Part shown: in pieces, positions 1-11,469 of the stretch | Numbering within the stretch: position 1 is the first letter of the stretch | How the letters are laid out: each line of letters starts with the position of its first letter | Assembly (NCBI GenBank): GCA_015680685.1 | Contig: MNCI01012642.1 | Location: 127,350 to 189,349 of the forward strand | Length of the DNA stretch: 62,000 bases | DNA from: Gnetum montanum | Taxonomy: Eukaryota > Streptophyta > Gnetopsida > Gnetales > Gnetaceae | Reading direction: 5' to 3' | The notes under the pieces: model-generated | What the model was told of the DNA's origin: nothing | Database searches by the model: none | Seen by the model: only the letters and a program-made list of their open reading frames with translations | Program-made: the position numbers and the translations under genes

Positions 1-1
1 G

Positions 2-2150
2 AAGTAGTGTGACCCATAGAGTCACCTGGAGAAACTGGCTGCTGCACATAATAATCATAAGGATCGGGCTGTCGGTAAGGGTACTGATGTGTTGGCGGTG
101 GCATTCCCCATGACTGTGGGTATTTCCACTGCTGATGTTGTCCAATAGGCTGTGGAGGCATTCCACTTGGGTAATATGTTAAGGATTGGTGGAACTACCT
201 TGGGTTACCTTGTGGATAAGGTAACCTTCAGGGTGTTTGCTGTTGGTTAATTCTTGGATTTAACGCATACACCCCAGACTCCTGCAGATGTGAGATAATT
301 GGGAAACATTCCTTAGGATGGTCATAGTAGCAGACCTCACATCCACTATCATCGTCTGTATTAGAATTCATAGCCTCATTGGAGATAGGAATTTTCCCCT
401 TACCCTTGTTATGTGCAGGGCTTAAGTTTCTCCGCTTGGTTTTGCCTTTGTCACTACTTTGTTCTACCTTAGACTCTTCTATGATTTTTAAGACTGTTTC
501 AATTCTTGAGTCTAAGGAATCCCACATTTGGTCTACCTTAGCTGATACCTTGATTGTTAACCTTTGGATCAGCATGGTTTTCCGATTCACCAACTCTTCG
601 AGTGGTGACTCATCCTCCTCATCATAGAATTTCACTCCCTTCTTGCGAAGGGAGGGATTGGGGTTGTATTCTTCTGCACTTTCCCTGTTATGTAGTTCAC
701 CCTCTTCTTGCGCTACTTGTTCCAACAAACTTTTAACTTCATGGGCTCTAAGTTGGAAAAGTCTCCCTTGGGCATAAGTCCCAAGAGTTCTTCTCATTTC
801 ATTCCTTAGCCCATCCACGATGTGGCATAGTTGATCCCGCTTAGCGTACCCATGGCCCAGGCAACGATGTAGTAGTGGATAGTAATGGGCCATGGTAGCA
901 TCCAAGGGTTCATAAGCACCTTGTTTCCAGCCTTGGTTTTGCTTACGCAAATTGGACACTCTGGAGTACGTCTGATATTTGTTGTTGAACAATTCGAGCA
1001 TTGTACTCCACCTCCTGATGGTTTCCGGTTCTAAGGACTGGTACCAGCTCTCTGCTTCTTTGGTGAGTGTCCTTGGGAACAACTTAAGATTTTTGTACTC
1101 ATTATCTATATTTTGCAAGGCACAGGCATCGTGGAATGCCTGTAAATGATGTTGAGGATCAGCGTTGTATCCCCCTTCAAAACATGGGATATTATCTATG
1201 TCCAAATGCTTGATCCGACTATCTTTTAAGTGCCTTGTGGGGATCCTAACTGCCTCTGTGATGTCTAGCATGCTTCGGGTTGCGAGTAGGGGTTCTTCAT
1301 GATCATCTCTGTCATGACGTCTATGATGTCTTCGTGGTGGTTCCGTATTCTCCCTACGTCCTTGCCCTTGTCCTAACTTCTCTCGACCTTCCTGTTGAGG
1401 TCTTTCATCTCCCTTACTTTTGCCCTCTCTGTTGTGCTCACAATGGCTATGCCTAGATGTGGGAGAAGAGTGTGAATGATGAGATGAAGGAGAAGAGGAA
1501 GGGGATCCATCACCATGGCGATATTTCTTACCTTCTCTTCAGCTGCTTTGGCCCTGATCGTTGTAACGATCTAAGTGTCCATCCTTAGTGTGAGTGGTTG
1601 TTCCTACCGTGAATAGTTGGTGATCATGGGGATCAGAGCTTCTAGCATGTACAGTTGATCGAAGGCTCTGATGCCTAACCTCTTCACCATTGTGAGGAGG
1701 AGGAACATCATTTCCTAAGAAACCCGTTATGAGGGGTTCCTCGTCTTCTATTTCACTAAGGACATGGGGGACCTTGCCCTTCAACAATGAGTGTTGGCTC
1801 TCCTGCCTTTTGTCCCTCATACGTTAGGCATCTGTGGGATAATAATCCCTCATGTCAAAATCATCCACAACGTATTCAGCGTAATGTTCTTGCAGGCCAA
1901 TCTGTACCAAGGCACGGAAAAGCATGCGAGATATTGATTGATCTGGTGGTAACACAATGTTACCTTGCAAATCTCTCCACCACAGTTATTCGTCTTGATG
2001 GAGAACAAAAGTAAAATTAGGAATATACTCATCAGGATGAGTATATGTCATCTTATATTGTTTAGGACTTGGCTGGTTTAGGTTATGTATATGTTGCCGA
2101 CTGTCTTCTGTGTTATTCCTAGGTGAGTTAACCTTATGAGAAGAAGCCAT
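2..2150 (-). pseudogene. gag: gag of element A, one frame with five in-frame stops
   Basis: This encodes the structural capsid/nucleocapsid polyprotein of a gypsy element. From the ATG at 2150, near the PBS, one frame runs to the window edge (about 716 codons). It is broken only by stops near residues 53, 108, 205 and 641 and one more just downstream. The longest open piece is 1271-228. Order: a conserved N-terminal region ending near a WW pair; an acidic then Ser/His/Arg-rich linker; a retrotransposon-gag capsid domain at about residues 320-450 (contains SWYQSLEP and RRTLGTYAQGRL); a charged linker; a zinc-knuckle-like CX2CX3HX3C (about 618-630); a Pro/Gln/Tyr-rich tail. No frameshift was found, only single-base stops such as CGA to TGA. 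Confidence 0.9.
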
Positions 2151-2272
2151 TTTATTGGTGTGCTATTCACTGTTATATATGTTCTTATTTAACTAATTAA
2201 CCCAAAGGTTCGTTAAGGCTCACAACAATGTGAAAAATTTCCTAATGTTCTAATTGGTGTATAAACACTTAG

Positions 2273-2290
2273 TCCCCGGCAACGGTGCCA
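2273..2290 (-). promoter_or_regulatory. Primer binding site of element A (tRNA-Asp type)
   Basis: On the minus strand this reads TGGCACCGTTGCCGGGGA. It differs by one base from the tRNA-Asp-complementary PBS of Athila-like elements (TGGCGCCGTTGCCGGGGA, from knowledge of that family). It lies one base from the LTR end, where minus-strand DNA synthesis is primed. It is the best-preserved PBS in the window. Confidence 0.9.
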
Positions 2291-2291
2291 A

Positions 2292-3192
2292 TGATGAGTG
2301 GCGAGGTACCCCTACACTCAACCATACGAAACGAGCGTAGCACACATGATCTGGTCGAACTCTGCAGACTAAATGCCTAACGTCACAAGGAACACTTGGG
2401 GTTAATTAATCGTTGTCTTCCCAGACTTATTTGTTGTTGTCATGGTGTATGGTTAAATAAGTCCAAGGTATATGATTTTTTTCGTCTTTTCAGGTTTATC
2501 TCCTATGCTAAGGGGTGAAGGGTTGAGAGAACTAACTATTCTAACTAATGTCCTAAGTCTAAATTAACTAGCGTCAGCATCCGTTCCCACTTACCATACA
2601 CACCCTGAACTGTGCAACTGTAGTTACCAAACGCTAATCGTTACTGGGATCACCACACATAATGCACGTGCTCGAAGTGGTCGTACTAAGGCACCTAACT
2701 AGCCTAAGTGTGACAAGCAGCCAATTTCTTGACTAGCCATACACATCTGTAGATGCTCGTAATCAAATCATACTCATCCCACGTTCTAGGAGGTAAGGGT
2801 GAGAGAATCTAATCACAATGAGTAGCCGATTCCTTGGTTAGTTGTACACATTCATCAATGCTCGTAACCAAGTCGTACTCATGCCATGCTTACTAGGAAA
2901 TTAATAAATAACATTAAATAAACCTATCCATGTACTGCAAGGTTTATCCACAAAGCTTGTCTTTATTGCCGTACACAACTTGCGTTTAGGTACAAAGCTG
3001 CTCGAATAAAGAACTATTCACTTGGGGGACTCCTACTGCGGGCACATGGAAAATATTCTATCTCTGGGGTGATCAATCCACCAGAGCTTCGCTACTTCTA
3101 ACTTCTATATGGAAATGAGGGGAGTGTCGCCTCTTATTTATAGATTTGACGACGGCCGCGATATCGCGGCTTGTGCATATTGTGTCTCATCA
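2292..3192 (-). repeat. 5' LTR of element A
   Basis: The 901-bp LTR reads TGATGAG...CTCATCA on the plus strand, so the ends form a 6-bp inverted repeat. The start matches the LTRs of B to E (GCGAGGTACCCCTACACTC block). A TATA box, CTATAAATA on the minus strand, lies at 3135-3143. A perfect 16-bp palindrome around GATATC lies at 3155-3170 in U3. The right edge is set by the end of the TCATCA repeat and by the copia gag homology that begins just after it. Confidence 0.9.
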
Positions 3193-3345
3193 ATCCCCAA
3201 GCCAACAAGTACATGTAGTGATGCAAAAAAGAATAAATTTATGTTTGATTATAAGGCTAGAAATTATTTTTAGTGTATTCTTAGTGAGACAAAATTCAAA
3301 CGAATAGTTGGTTGTAAGTCTACCAAAGAAATTTAGGAGACACTT
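3193..3345 (+). pseudogene. Ty1/copia-type gag (UBN2-like) fragment, part 1
   Basis: Read on the plus strand, this gives a piece of the gag-like domain of copia elements (UBN2 family). It shows the usual pattern of a Lys-rich start, then LSETKFKRI, a Cys-Lys-Ser/Thr stretch and KEI.ETL (usually KEIWDTL). Two stops are present, one at the expected Trp. It ends at 3345, exactly at the target duplication of element B. The same frame continues with the next residues of the domain at 15536. The 5' part is separated by element A and lies outside the window. Confidence 0.75.
3341..3345. repeat. Target site duplication of element B, left copy
   Basis: CACTT directly precedes the LTR start at 3346 and is repeated at 15531-15535 directly after the other LTR. 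Five bases is the normal duplication for gypsy integrases. Confidence 0.92.
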
Positions 3346-4082
3346 TGATGAGCAGCGAGTATACCCTATGCCCAACCATACAGATCACTAGTGTTCACTC
3401 AGTGATTTGGTTGAATTTCATAGACTTTAGTTCTTTAAGTGCACTGGTTCTAAGAGGTGAAACTAACCATTGCAATCATTGTCTTCCTAGTTCCACTTGT
3501 GAAGTTCAAAGATATGGTTAAGTGTAATTGAGGTATGCGATTTTTATCATATTGTCTTTTATGTCCTAAGTTGCCTAAGAATAAGAATAAAGAATAAAGT
3601 ATTTAATTGCTAAACTAACCTAACATTAGCTAATGTTTAACTAATCCTAACATAAGCATCTATTCCCACTTGCATACACATCCTGAACACATATAGCACT
3701 ATTGGGTTACCAAAAGTTAAGCATTACTAGGATTACCTAGTGTTAGATGTATGCTCAAAGTGGTTGTACTTATGTGTGCTATTTAATCACCATTAATTAT
3801 TTAATTACTTAATTACTTAAAACATTAAAGGAAATTGCTTGAATATCAAATGCTTAAAGAAAATAATTAATCTAGTCCAAAGGCTACAAGTTTTGATTAG
3901 AAAGATCATCTTTATTATTGCACACATTGTAGTGCTTAGGTAAAACAATGCTAGAATAAAGATCTGTACACTCTTTAACTCCTACTACAACCACTCTGAA
4001 AATATTCTAACTTCTAAGAGGAAAAATTGTAAGAAATTTATTAGAACTATGAAAGTGATGTCATAAATGTAGTAGGTAGGCA
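3346..4082 (-). repeat. 3' LTR of element B, truncated
   Basis: It aligns with the 5' LTR at 14686-15530 from the shared TGATGAGCA start to about 4080, around the words ATAAATG and GGTAGG. It then breaks into ORF3 sequence. About 110 bp of LTR (the outer U3 with its TCATCA end), the PPT and the end of ORF3 are missing, so a deletion crossed the LTR/internal boundary after insertion. Confidence 0.85.
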
Positions 4083-6568
4083 CACTACATTAGTGAACTT
4101 CGCTTTGAGAACCTTGAGTTCAGCGATGGCAATCTCAATCTTTTGCTTGGTATCTTTGTGATGCTTGAACTCTGCTTCGTACAACATGTATGAACTAGCC
4201 ACTTGTTTCTCCAATTTTGATCATGGTCTTTTGATAGTCAACATTGCCAGGTTTTCATAATAGAGATTTCCAAGCTCCATGTACTCCATCTCCTCAATCT
4301 ACAACTCCATGCAGGTTTTTGCTTTATTATATGCATTCAACCCATCAAAGATAGGCTACCATACATCACCTCCTTACAAGAGTTGTTGGAGGGTTCCATT
4401 TATCTTTGCCTTCGCCAATTGAATTTCCTTTTCATTAATTTTTTTCTATAGGCCAACTTGATATCTGTAATGATTTTTGACTCTCAAAGTGAGAGCCTTG
4501 TTCTTCTAGGTGGCTACCTCAATTGCAAATTTTTGACAAAGGGCATGGACTTCCTTCATGGAGAGATTTCAATTTTTTACTACCAATATCCTTAGTTCAT
4601 TATTTACTCTAGCTAGTTTCTCTTACTATTAATGGATGAAATTGACCATCTACTACTTCTACACATCAACATTCCATAAGTGATGATTTTCTACGATTAG
4701 AATCTCATTCTCATGGTGTGTTTGAACCAAGTTCTTTTGATTGGTGTACATTTTGGCATTGGCCAAGGACTGGTCAAAGATGGCTAACTCCTTCACGTTC
4801 TCAACCTTTTTGAGCTTATCTTTAAGCTATTTGAAGGCTTCATCACATGTTAGTGTAGGTTGAGAAATGAAAAATTAGCAAGACAAGCTCTTAATTCAAC
4901 AACCTCTACAGCCAAACATTGATTCTTAGCTTGAGTCGTTTCAAGTTATCCTTCTAATATGATGCATTTTCCCCTCTCTTCAAGCAACTTTGATTGGATT
5001 ACAATGATTATATCTAGAAGGTCAAAGACATCCAAAATCCATTGCCCAGTTCCAACTAATGAATCCAAGAATTCCTTGTGCTGAGCTACACTCAATTTGC
5101 TACTAAGGGTTCCTACGAATGTTTACACATCTTTGAGTACATAAATGTCTGGTACAAATGTTGTAGGTGCATTCAATGGTTTGAAAATTCTAATAGCAAC
5201 TACCTCTACCACTTTCTTCTACCCATGATGCTACATCAATAAGACAGTTGCCCCCTCACCCTCCTCTAGATGCACTGAAAAAGTAGTAGTGTTCCTAGCA
5301 ATTTCTGGGAATTACTATTATTGAGAGAGAGATACAGTTACCTCTGAGGCACTATGATTTGATCTTGTGAGCAATTGCATTCTTTGGGCTAAGAAAATTG
5401 GCCCACCACCTTCATCTAACTTATTGTTAGGGCCACTTCATTGAGGTCACTCATTGTTGGGTGATACACAAATGGATCACCACTACTCATTCCAGCTTGA
5501 TGCTGTTGTTGTTATAATAGTTGCTCTCGAAATTTGCACATATGTCAATGTTAACATGGGCCTCTGATGTTGATTCATGAGTGGGTGGTGGAGGTGGTAG
5601 TTGCTGCTCCTCTTCTTGGATGATTTTGGCAAGCACCTTATCCTTCATCATTTCTATCTAGGAGGTAGTTGGAGCTCATTGGATGACATCATTCATGTAG
5701 TGGGTTATACCTTCCCTTTTACATAACTTTTTGATGAGGCACAGAAAAGAGAGTGCCTTCCTTCCATATTCATTTTCCTTAAAATGCTTCTCTATCCCAA
5801 CATAAATTAGCTATGAAAGATTGATAGGGAATTTATTGCTTAGAGTAGCACATGCATGGATGAAGAAGGTTGTGATCTTGCTTGGCCTCATCGTTGGATT
5901 GAGGTGAAAGGCCACAATCTTGAAATATGCACATTCCACCATGGTTAGTACACCGAAATCCTTATGATCCACTCCATAACATCACTAAGTCCATTCTTTT
6001 TTAACACTAGGATCTACCTACTTTGGGATCTCTACAAGATTTGCCTTAGTTTCTAATAACCCAAGGGCCTCTATAATGGCTTTCATGTAGTAGAACACCA
6101 AAATGTCCTTAATCTTGAACATTTAACTGGCCTATTGATTGTTCCAAAAAACATAAGTTTCTCCCATATACCACTTCCACTGGAAGTGATTGTGGACCAC
6201 ATGGGAGAGTTTTGCAATTGTGCTTTGACTTCTAGTAGTGTGAACTCCAAGAAAGGTCCAAAGCTTAACTCTTGAAGCATAGATTTCTAGACCTCCTTAC
6301 TCATGATCTTCTTGAGGCAAGCCTCCATCAAGGTAACCTTAAGGTTCAGTCTAGGTTTAGGTGCCTCATCTCGGTGAGACTATTCTATTGTGGCTACTTC
6401 TTTGGGAATCTATTGAATAGATTCCACTTTGGGCTTCTTCCAAAGAGGCCTCATTACATGGGTCTTTACTTGCTCATGGGGCTATTCTTGGTTCCTTCCA
6501 GTTTATGGTCATTTGTCCCTTGGTTAGGATGGTCCTCCCTCCTGTGCATGCTTTCCTTTAGGTGTCAT
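4083..6568 (-). pseudogene. ORF3 of element B (putative plant transposon protein-like plus coiled coil)
   Basis: This is a decayed gene between integrase and the 3' LTR, the place where Athila-like elements carry an env-like ORF. I take the start at the ATG at 6568; a second possible start (6280) begins a conserved block containing ELSFGPFLEF, matching ELNFQPFMEF in ORF3 of C. Other shared blocks include LCLIKKLCKREGI at about 5740 (LPFPCLIKNLCKHASI in C). The second half is Glu/Lys/Gln-rich coiled coil. Many stops and frameshifts are present, and the C-terminus is lost in the 3' LTR deletion. No signal peptide or membrane segment is visible. Function unknown. Confidence 0.7.
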
Positions 6569-8600
6569 CTATGGTCACAACATAACCAAAGATTAGCATA
6601 TAATGTGTAACTTATAATATTTAAGTACCTTATCTTGTTGGGTAGTTACACTTAGGAAAATTCATGACCATGGTGGATTGATTAGTTTATTATTATTTTA
6701 ATATTGTTTGATTTTTCATGTCATTGAAGCTTGTTGGAAGGGTTTAAATCTCATAATTTGATATTATAATGTTGATTTATTAGTTAAACCTTTGTGGGAG
6801 TTAGAAAAATTAAAAAAAATTTCCATAAAAAACTTAAGATTTGTGGCCTCCATGACAAACAGATTACTCTTGGTAGCTACAGGATCAAAGAACAAAGTGA
6901 ATTGAACAAATGAGTAGGAAGATATGGCTCTTGGAAGGTTCTAGGCTTTGAAAAATTGAAAATTTCCCCCTTGTTTTGGCTAAAATATAAAAAATTACTA
7001 ACTATCCATGCATATATATAGATGATTTTTGCCTTGCATCGATGGATGGGATGTATATATAGGGTCTCATTGATGGAGCTATTGGAAAAAATTTACCACA
7101 TTGAATATTTTGAAAAATATCAGTTTTGTTATGAAATTAGGGTCTATGGAGAGCTAGAAAATCCATGAACATGATGAAATACTAGAAGATGGCTTAGAAC
7201 TTTATAAAATTGGAGATTTTGATGGGAGAATGAAATCTTACTAGAGAAATGCCTTAAGGAGCACATAGTTGGATGCAACTAATGGGGCACACAAAATATT
7301 TGATCATCAAAATGCCTAAGGATAAGCAACTTAACTAACCCAATCAAGAGATATGTAAGTGGATCCTCCCCATACAAGGCTCATGCCCTTTTTTGCCCTT
7401 GCATAACCTCAAACCAAGTAGTTTGTGGGCCCCATGGTTAATTAATGGTTATGAAAAGTTAAGGATTGAATCTAGAAGAATCTACCTAAGAATTTTAACA
7501 AATCAAACTAAGACACTGAACAACACATGAAAAACTAGCAATGAGATGAAATTATGGACATCATTAATGGATGAAGAGAGAAGATAGAATGGAGTTTCAT
7601 CTCATGGTCACATGAAGTCCCTTGTGGATTTGATGGTTAAGTAACCTGATAAAGTCCATCCTTAGCCCAGATCAAAACCAGCCACTTTTAGTGACTTCGC
7701 ATCGATACTCTAAGACCAAACCACCCCCTTAAGACACAAGAATGCTCCCATGGATTAACCATCATTTCTTATTTAGAAGAAAAATGAAACAAGAAGTGAG
7801 AAAGGACCTTAGTTAGAGGGGACCTTTAGGCATAGGTAACATGTTTTTCTAGTCTCATAACTACTGCTTGTAGCTTGTTATTTTGTCTATGGGATGTGTT
7901 TTTAATTCTCATCATTTTTTTTGAATTTTTATGTTTTTATGAATTTTTGGATGGGAACCACACCATGTAAATACTTATCAACTTCTTGTTATTGGTTGAC
8001 ATGGAATGGTAAAAAATCCATGAAAAACATTCATGCACTCAAGTGAGTAGAAAATTACAAAGAGCATTGAGTCTCCATGAATTCACACCTTTATCAATCC
8101 ATTTGATCCTTCCCAAGTTTGGAAACTACTAAGGCCACAAGTTCATTAAAGTTTATTAAATCAAAGGGACCTCATATTTCCAAAACTAGAAATACCATAG
8201 ATTGTTGTGGATGGGTGGATGACATGGACTCACTACCTATTCCATGAAAAAGAAACTTTGTCTTAGTTATTATTATTAAAATTCAAAAATAGAAACCATA
8301 CATTAGCAATAAAAAACATTAAGTACAAAACCCCCTTAGCAAAAAACTACAACATCATTGTGTCATGTTAGTAATAAAGTAATTTATTAGAACATAATAA
8401 GAAAAACACACCAAAATAAATTAAAATATAAAAGAAGTAAAATATTTGAGAAAGATAAAATGTACTAACGATTTTGTAAAACAAAAAATTGGAAAAATAA
8501 CAAAGTGTAAAATAAACAAAGTGTAAGACAAAAAGTATAAAATAAAGAAAGTGTAAATTAAAAAAGTGTAAAAGAAAAATTATAAAAATTGAAGAGCCAC
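6569..8600 (-). other. Non-coding spacer of element B between pol and ORF3
   Basis: No coding potential is supported here. It is homologous to the spacers of C, D and E, for example the GTGGATCCTCCCC and TTGCCCTTGCATAAC words near 7360-7410. It holds one copy (about 7870-7970) of a unit that is tandemly repeated in D and E. A very AT-rich stretch at 8360-8600 borders pol. Confidence 0.7.
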
Positions 8601-9560
8601 TTATATGATTAGCATAGTTGGCCATCTCGCCCATGACTAAGTTGAAGGGAGGAGATCCAAAAAATCAAGCGTGGTTGCCCATTTGATGAAGGGTTTTTTG
8701 CATTAGCTTACTTTTGCTCATGGAAAGGTTTGAGTTGTTGCATGTTGATCAATTGTTTCTTATTTAAGCTTTTAGGTTTATAGATCAATATGGCCCCAAA
8801 AGGAAAGGTTTCATATATGATATAAGGCCCTTCTGACAACATTTGGAACTTAGTATTTTGATGAACATGTGTGGGGTTCCAGTCTCTCCTATATTTGCAA
8901 ATTGTTCTCATTAGGATTTTAGAGATCTTTCTATTGGTAACCTCTACTTGATTATTGGCTTGGGGGTGGTAGGGTGTTGTTAATTTATGTTCTACCACTA
9001 AGCATTGCATGAGTTTTCAAAATGTGGTGCTTGTAAAGTGGGTACCTTTGTTAGAAATTAGTGCACATGGCACCCCAAACCTATTTACAATATTTTTTTT
9101 GTACAAATAGAATAGTAGTGGAAGATGTACAATTAGTGATGACTGCTGCTTTTGCTCATTTTGTACAATAGTCAATAGTGACTATTATATATGCCTTTCC
9201 ATTTAACATGGATGTGATGAAACCCATGAAGTTTATGCCCCAGATGTTGAAGGGTTCTAGTGGTTGAATCCATTGTTGAGGATCCTCCATTCGAGTGATC
9301 ATCTCACCATCATGTTGATAGTGGTCACAAGAGTGGACGAGGTGGTGGGCATCCTTGGAGATTGTTGGCCAATAATACCCTGCTATTAAGATCTTAATGT
9401 TTGTGCATCTTCTAGCATAATGGCTCCCACAAGGATCCTCATGAGTGTCTTGGAGAACACGTAGTTGGTTAGCATTATGAACACACCAACAAACCAGGCC
9501 ATCAGCACATACCTTGTAAAGATGTCCATTAATTTCCATGAAGTGTTTGGCCTGGTGAAG
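8600..9560 (-). pseudogene. Integrase domain of element B pol, with internal deletion
   Basis: This encoded the integrase that joins element DNA to the host chromosome. The N-terminal zinc-binding region spans 9539 to about 9290 (CGSHYARRC, then DAHHLVHSC; the last expected Cys is Tyr). The catalytic core follows with the first Asp intact in VTIDYCTK at about 9170, then a stop at the expected Trp. A later segment (9010-8708) keeps the region of the catalytic Glu (NQVEVTNRK). Relative to E, 107 codons are missing in frame at about 8878. The conserved pol tail (NLVMGEMANYANHISGS) has lost its stop and runs on into AT-rich sequence. Confidence 0.85.
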
Positions 9561-9734
9561 AAATTGTTGTTTCTTCTAGTGGTCCAAGCCTTGTGGCATT
9601 TATTGAGTGAGAAGACAGGTGAGAATGCCATTGTACCATGTAGGTTCAACAGGCACTTGATCATTTACTGCACCAGCAAAGAGGAGTTCATTAGGAAACT
9701 AATAAAAAAGTGGACTCTCCTCCTCTTTGTTGTT

Positions 9735-9806
9735 CCATCATAACTAAGACAAGTGATCAATGATCACATTCCATCATAACCAAGACAAGTGATCAATGAT
9801 CACATT
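9735..9806 (-). repeat. 36-bp tandem duplication in element B
   Basis: Two 36-bp copies (9735-9770 and 9771-9806) differ at one base. Each contains TGATCAATGATCA. They lie in the RNase H to integrase linker and add 12 codons in frame. The equivalent part of D has one copy. Confidence 0.9.
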
Positions 9807-10170
9807 CTTAGTTCCCTTTCAATCTATCATTGTAAGATTGAATTCTTATAAGATCACAAGCCACCATGTGACATGGGGGCTCACTATTAGTTTGTTCATG
9901 AGGAAGTAGATGAAATTGTGATATGTATGTATAAACACCTTGTATCCAGTGCCTAAACTTCTCCAAGGCATACACCACCATCATCAACTCTTTCTTTGTT
10001 GTGGTGTAGTTGAAATGTGCACCCATAGTGCTTTAGCTTGCCCAGTGGATGTAGTATGGACATTTTTGATCATCCAACTACATAAGCACAATTTCCAAGG
10101 CATAGTTTGATGCATTCTTCATGATGTGAAATGGTTGGGACTAGTTAAGTGCTCATAGAATTAGAGTTTC
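9790..10170 (-). pseudogene. RNase H domain of element B pol
   Basis: The domain that removes RNA from the RNA/DNA hybrid. The clearest piece is 10026-9808 (GAHFNYTTTKKELMMVVYALEKF), matching the conserved Glu helix of gypsy RNase H. The upstream part with the first catalytic Asp is degraded and the end is frameshifted. It lies between RT and integrase as usual. Confidence 0.8.
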
Positions 10171-10249
10171 TACAAGCTTTTCTTTGAGTTACTAAAATTC
10201 CTTTTCGCATTTCTTGATCCATACAAATGAAGCATCTTTATTTGTTAGC

Positions 10250-10990
10250 TTCACTAAATCACTAATAGTAGCTAGGGTGTTTAAGGAATGAGCAAAAATC
10301 TTTAATAATTTTTGGTTAATAGGTTATTTCATAGATAATCCTAATCTTTTTAGGGTTCACCTCAATCCCTACTTGTAAGATTCTATGACCTAGCACAATG
10401 CTCTCTTGAACCATTAACTAGTTCTTTTACTAATTGAGTTGAAGATTGGTTATCATGCACTCTTTAAGCACTTGCTCAAGGTGGTTCAGGGCCTACTCAT
10501 GAAGACTTCCACATCGCTACCAATCTATTGTTGAAAAATGCTATGGACAAGGTGTTGAAAGGTTGCAAAGGCATTACACAGACCAAAAGGCATCTTTTTG
10601 TATGCAAAAGTCCCCTAGGGACTTATAAATGTAGTTTTGGCCTAATTATTTGATGTAATTTGAATATGGTTATAGCCATTATAACCATCTAAAAAGCTAT
10701 AATAGTAATGCCTAAAGATAGTGTTCAACACCTTGTCCACAAATGGTAATGGGAAATGATCTTTGTAGGTTGTCATGTTCAATAGCCTAAAGTTAATACA
10801 AATCCTCCACTTGCCACATTTCTTTGGCACGATCACAAGTGGGCTAATCCACTTGCTATCCACAATTGGATAAATGAACCTTTCTTTAAGAAGTTATTCA
10901 ATCTCCTCCTTGATGATTTGCTTCAACTTGGAGTTCAACCAACGCTACGACTACCTCTTTGGCTTTATGGAAGGATCAATATAGATGTCA
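10250..10990 (-). pseudogene. Reverse transcriptase domain of element B pol
   Basis: RT copies the element RNA into DNA. The conserved core at 10863-10642 has KWISPLVIVPKK, GKWRICINFRLLN, KDHFPLPFVDKVL and YYSFLDGYNGYN, all typical gypsy RT motifs. After a stop the frame continues with GTFAYKKMPFGLCNA. The catalytic box near 10500 reads FMSR instead of FMDD or YVDD and the frame then shifts. Inactive. Confidence 0.88.
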
Positions 10991-11469
10991 TGCTGGAATA
11001 TTTGAGGATCAATCCTAGTGAGTTCAGGATATGGCCAAGCAAAAGCTATTGGTCATTTGTTGATCACCTTCAACAACATCTCTTTCTATTCAAGAGTAAG
11101 GTTGGCATTGATTATTAACGACTTGCCATTTTTTACAAATGCATATTCCATGCTAGTAGGTAGAGTTTTGAACTCCAAGGGCTCCTATTTAAAATTTTCA
11201 TAGATTTCCAACTCTCCCTAATAAGTATAATTAGGTTCATCATCAAAGAGTTGGAAATGAACTTGATCTAGTTCATCCATGCCTTAAACATAGGCACATG
11301 TTAAGCTCTTAGTGGGTTCCATGCAAAGTGTGCTACTTTCAAGATCAATTGTCAACCACTAGGTACTCTCTTATTTTGTGGTTGCTACATACAAGAACCA
11401 TTGAATTTTAGATTCATATGCACATTGTTTGCATGCTATGATTGATATGATTTTTATGGCCCATAGTTT

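Larger units (their letters stand above)
1..3192 (-). mobile_element. Element A: Ty3/gypsy LTR retrotransposon, 5' part only
   Basis: This is the 5' end of a minus-strand element: a complete 5' LTR, a primer binding site, a short leader and most of gag. The rest, including pol and the 3' LTR, lies before position 1. LTR ends, PBS and gag are homologous to elements B to E. The 5' LTR abuts position 3193 (ATCCC), which should be one copy of its target duplication. The partner copy is outside the window. It is inserted in a copia-type gag fragment that resumes at 3193. Its gag frame is the least decayed in the window. Confidence 0.9.

Noticed and set aside
8368-8634. Hydrophobic ORF after integrase of B that looks like a membrane protein
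   Set aside because: The pol stop conserved in D and E is lost in B, so the frame runs into AT-rich spacer that encodes Phe, Leu and Tyr. It is not a gene.
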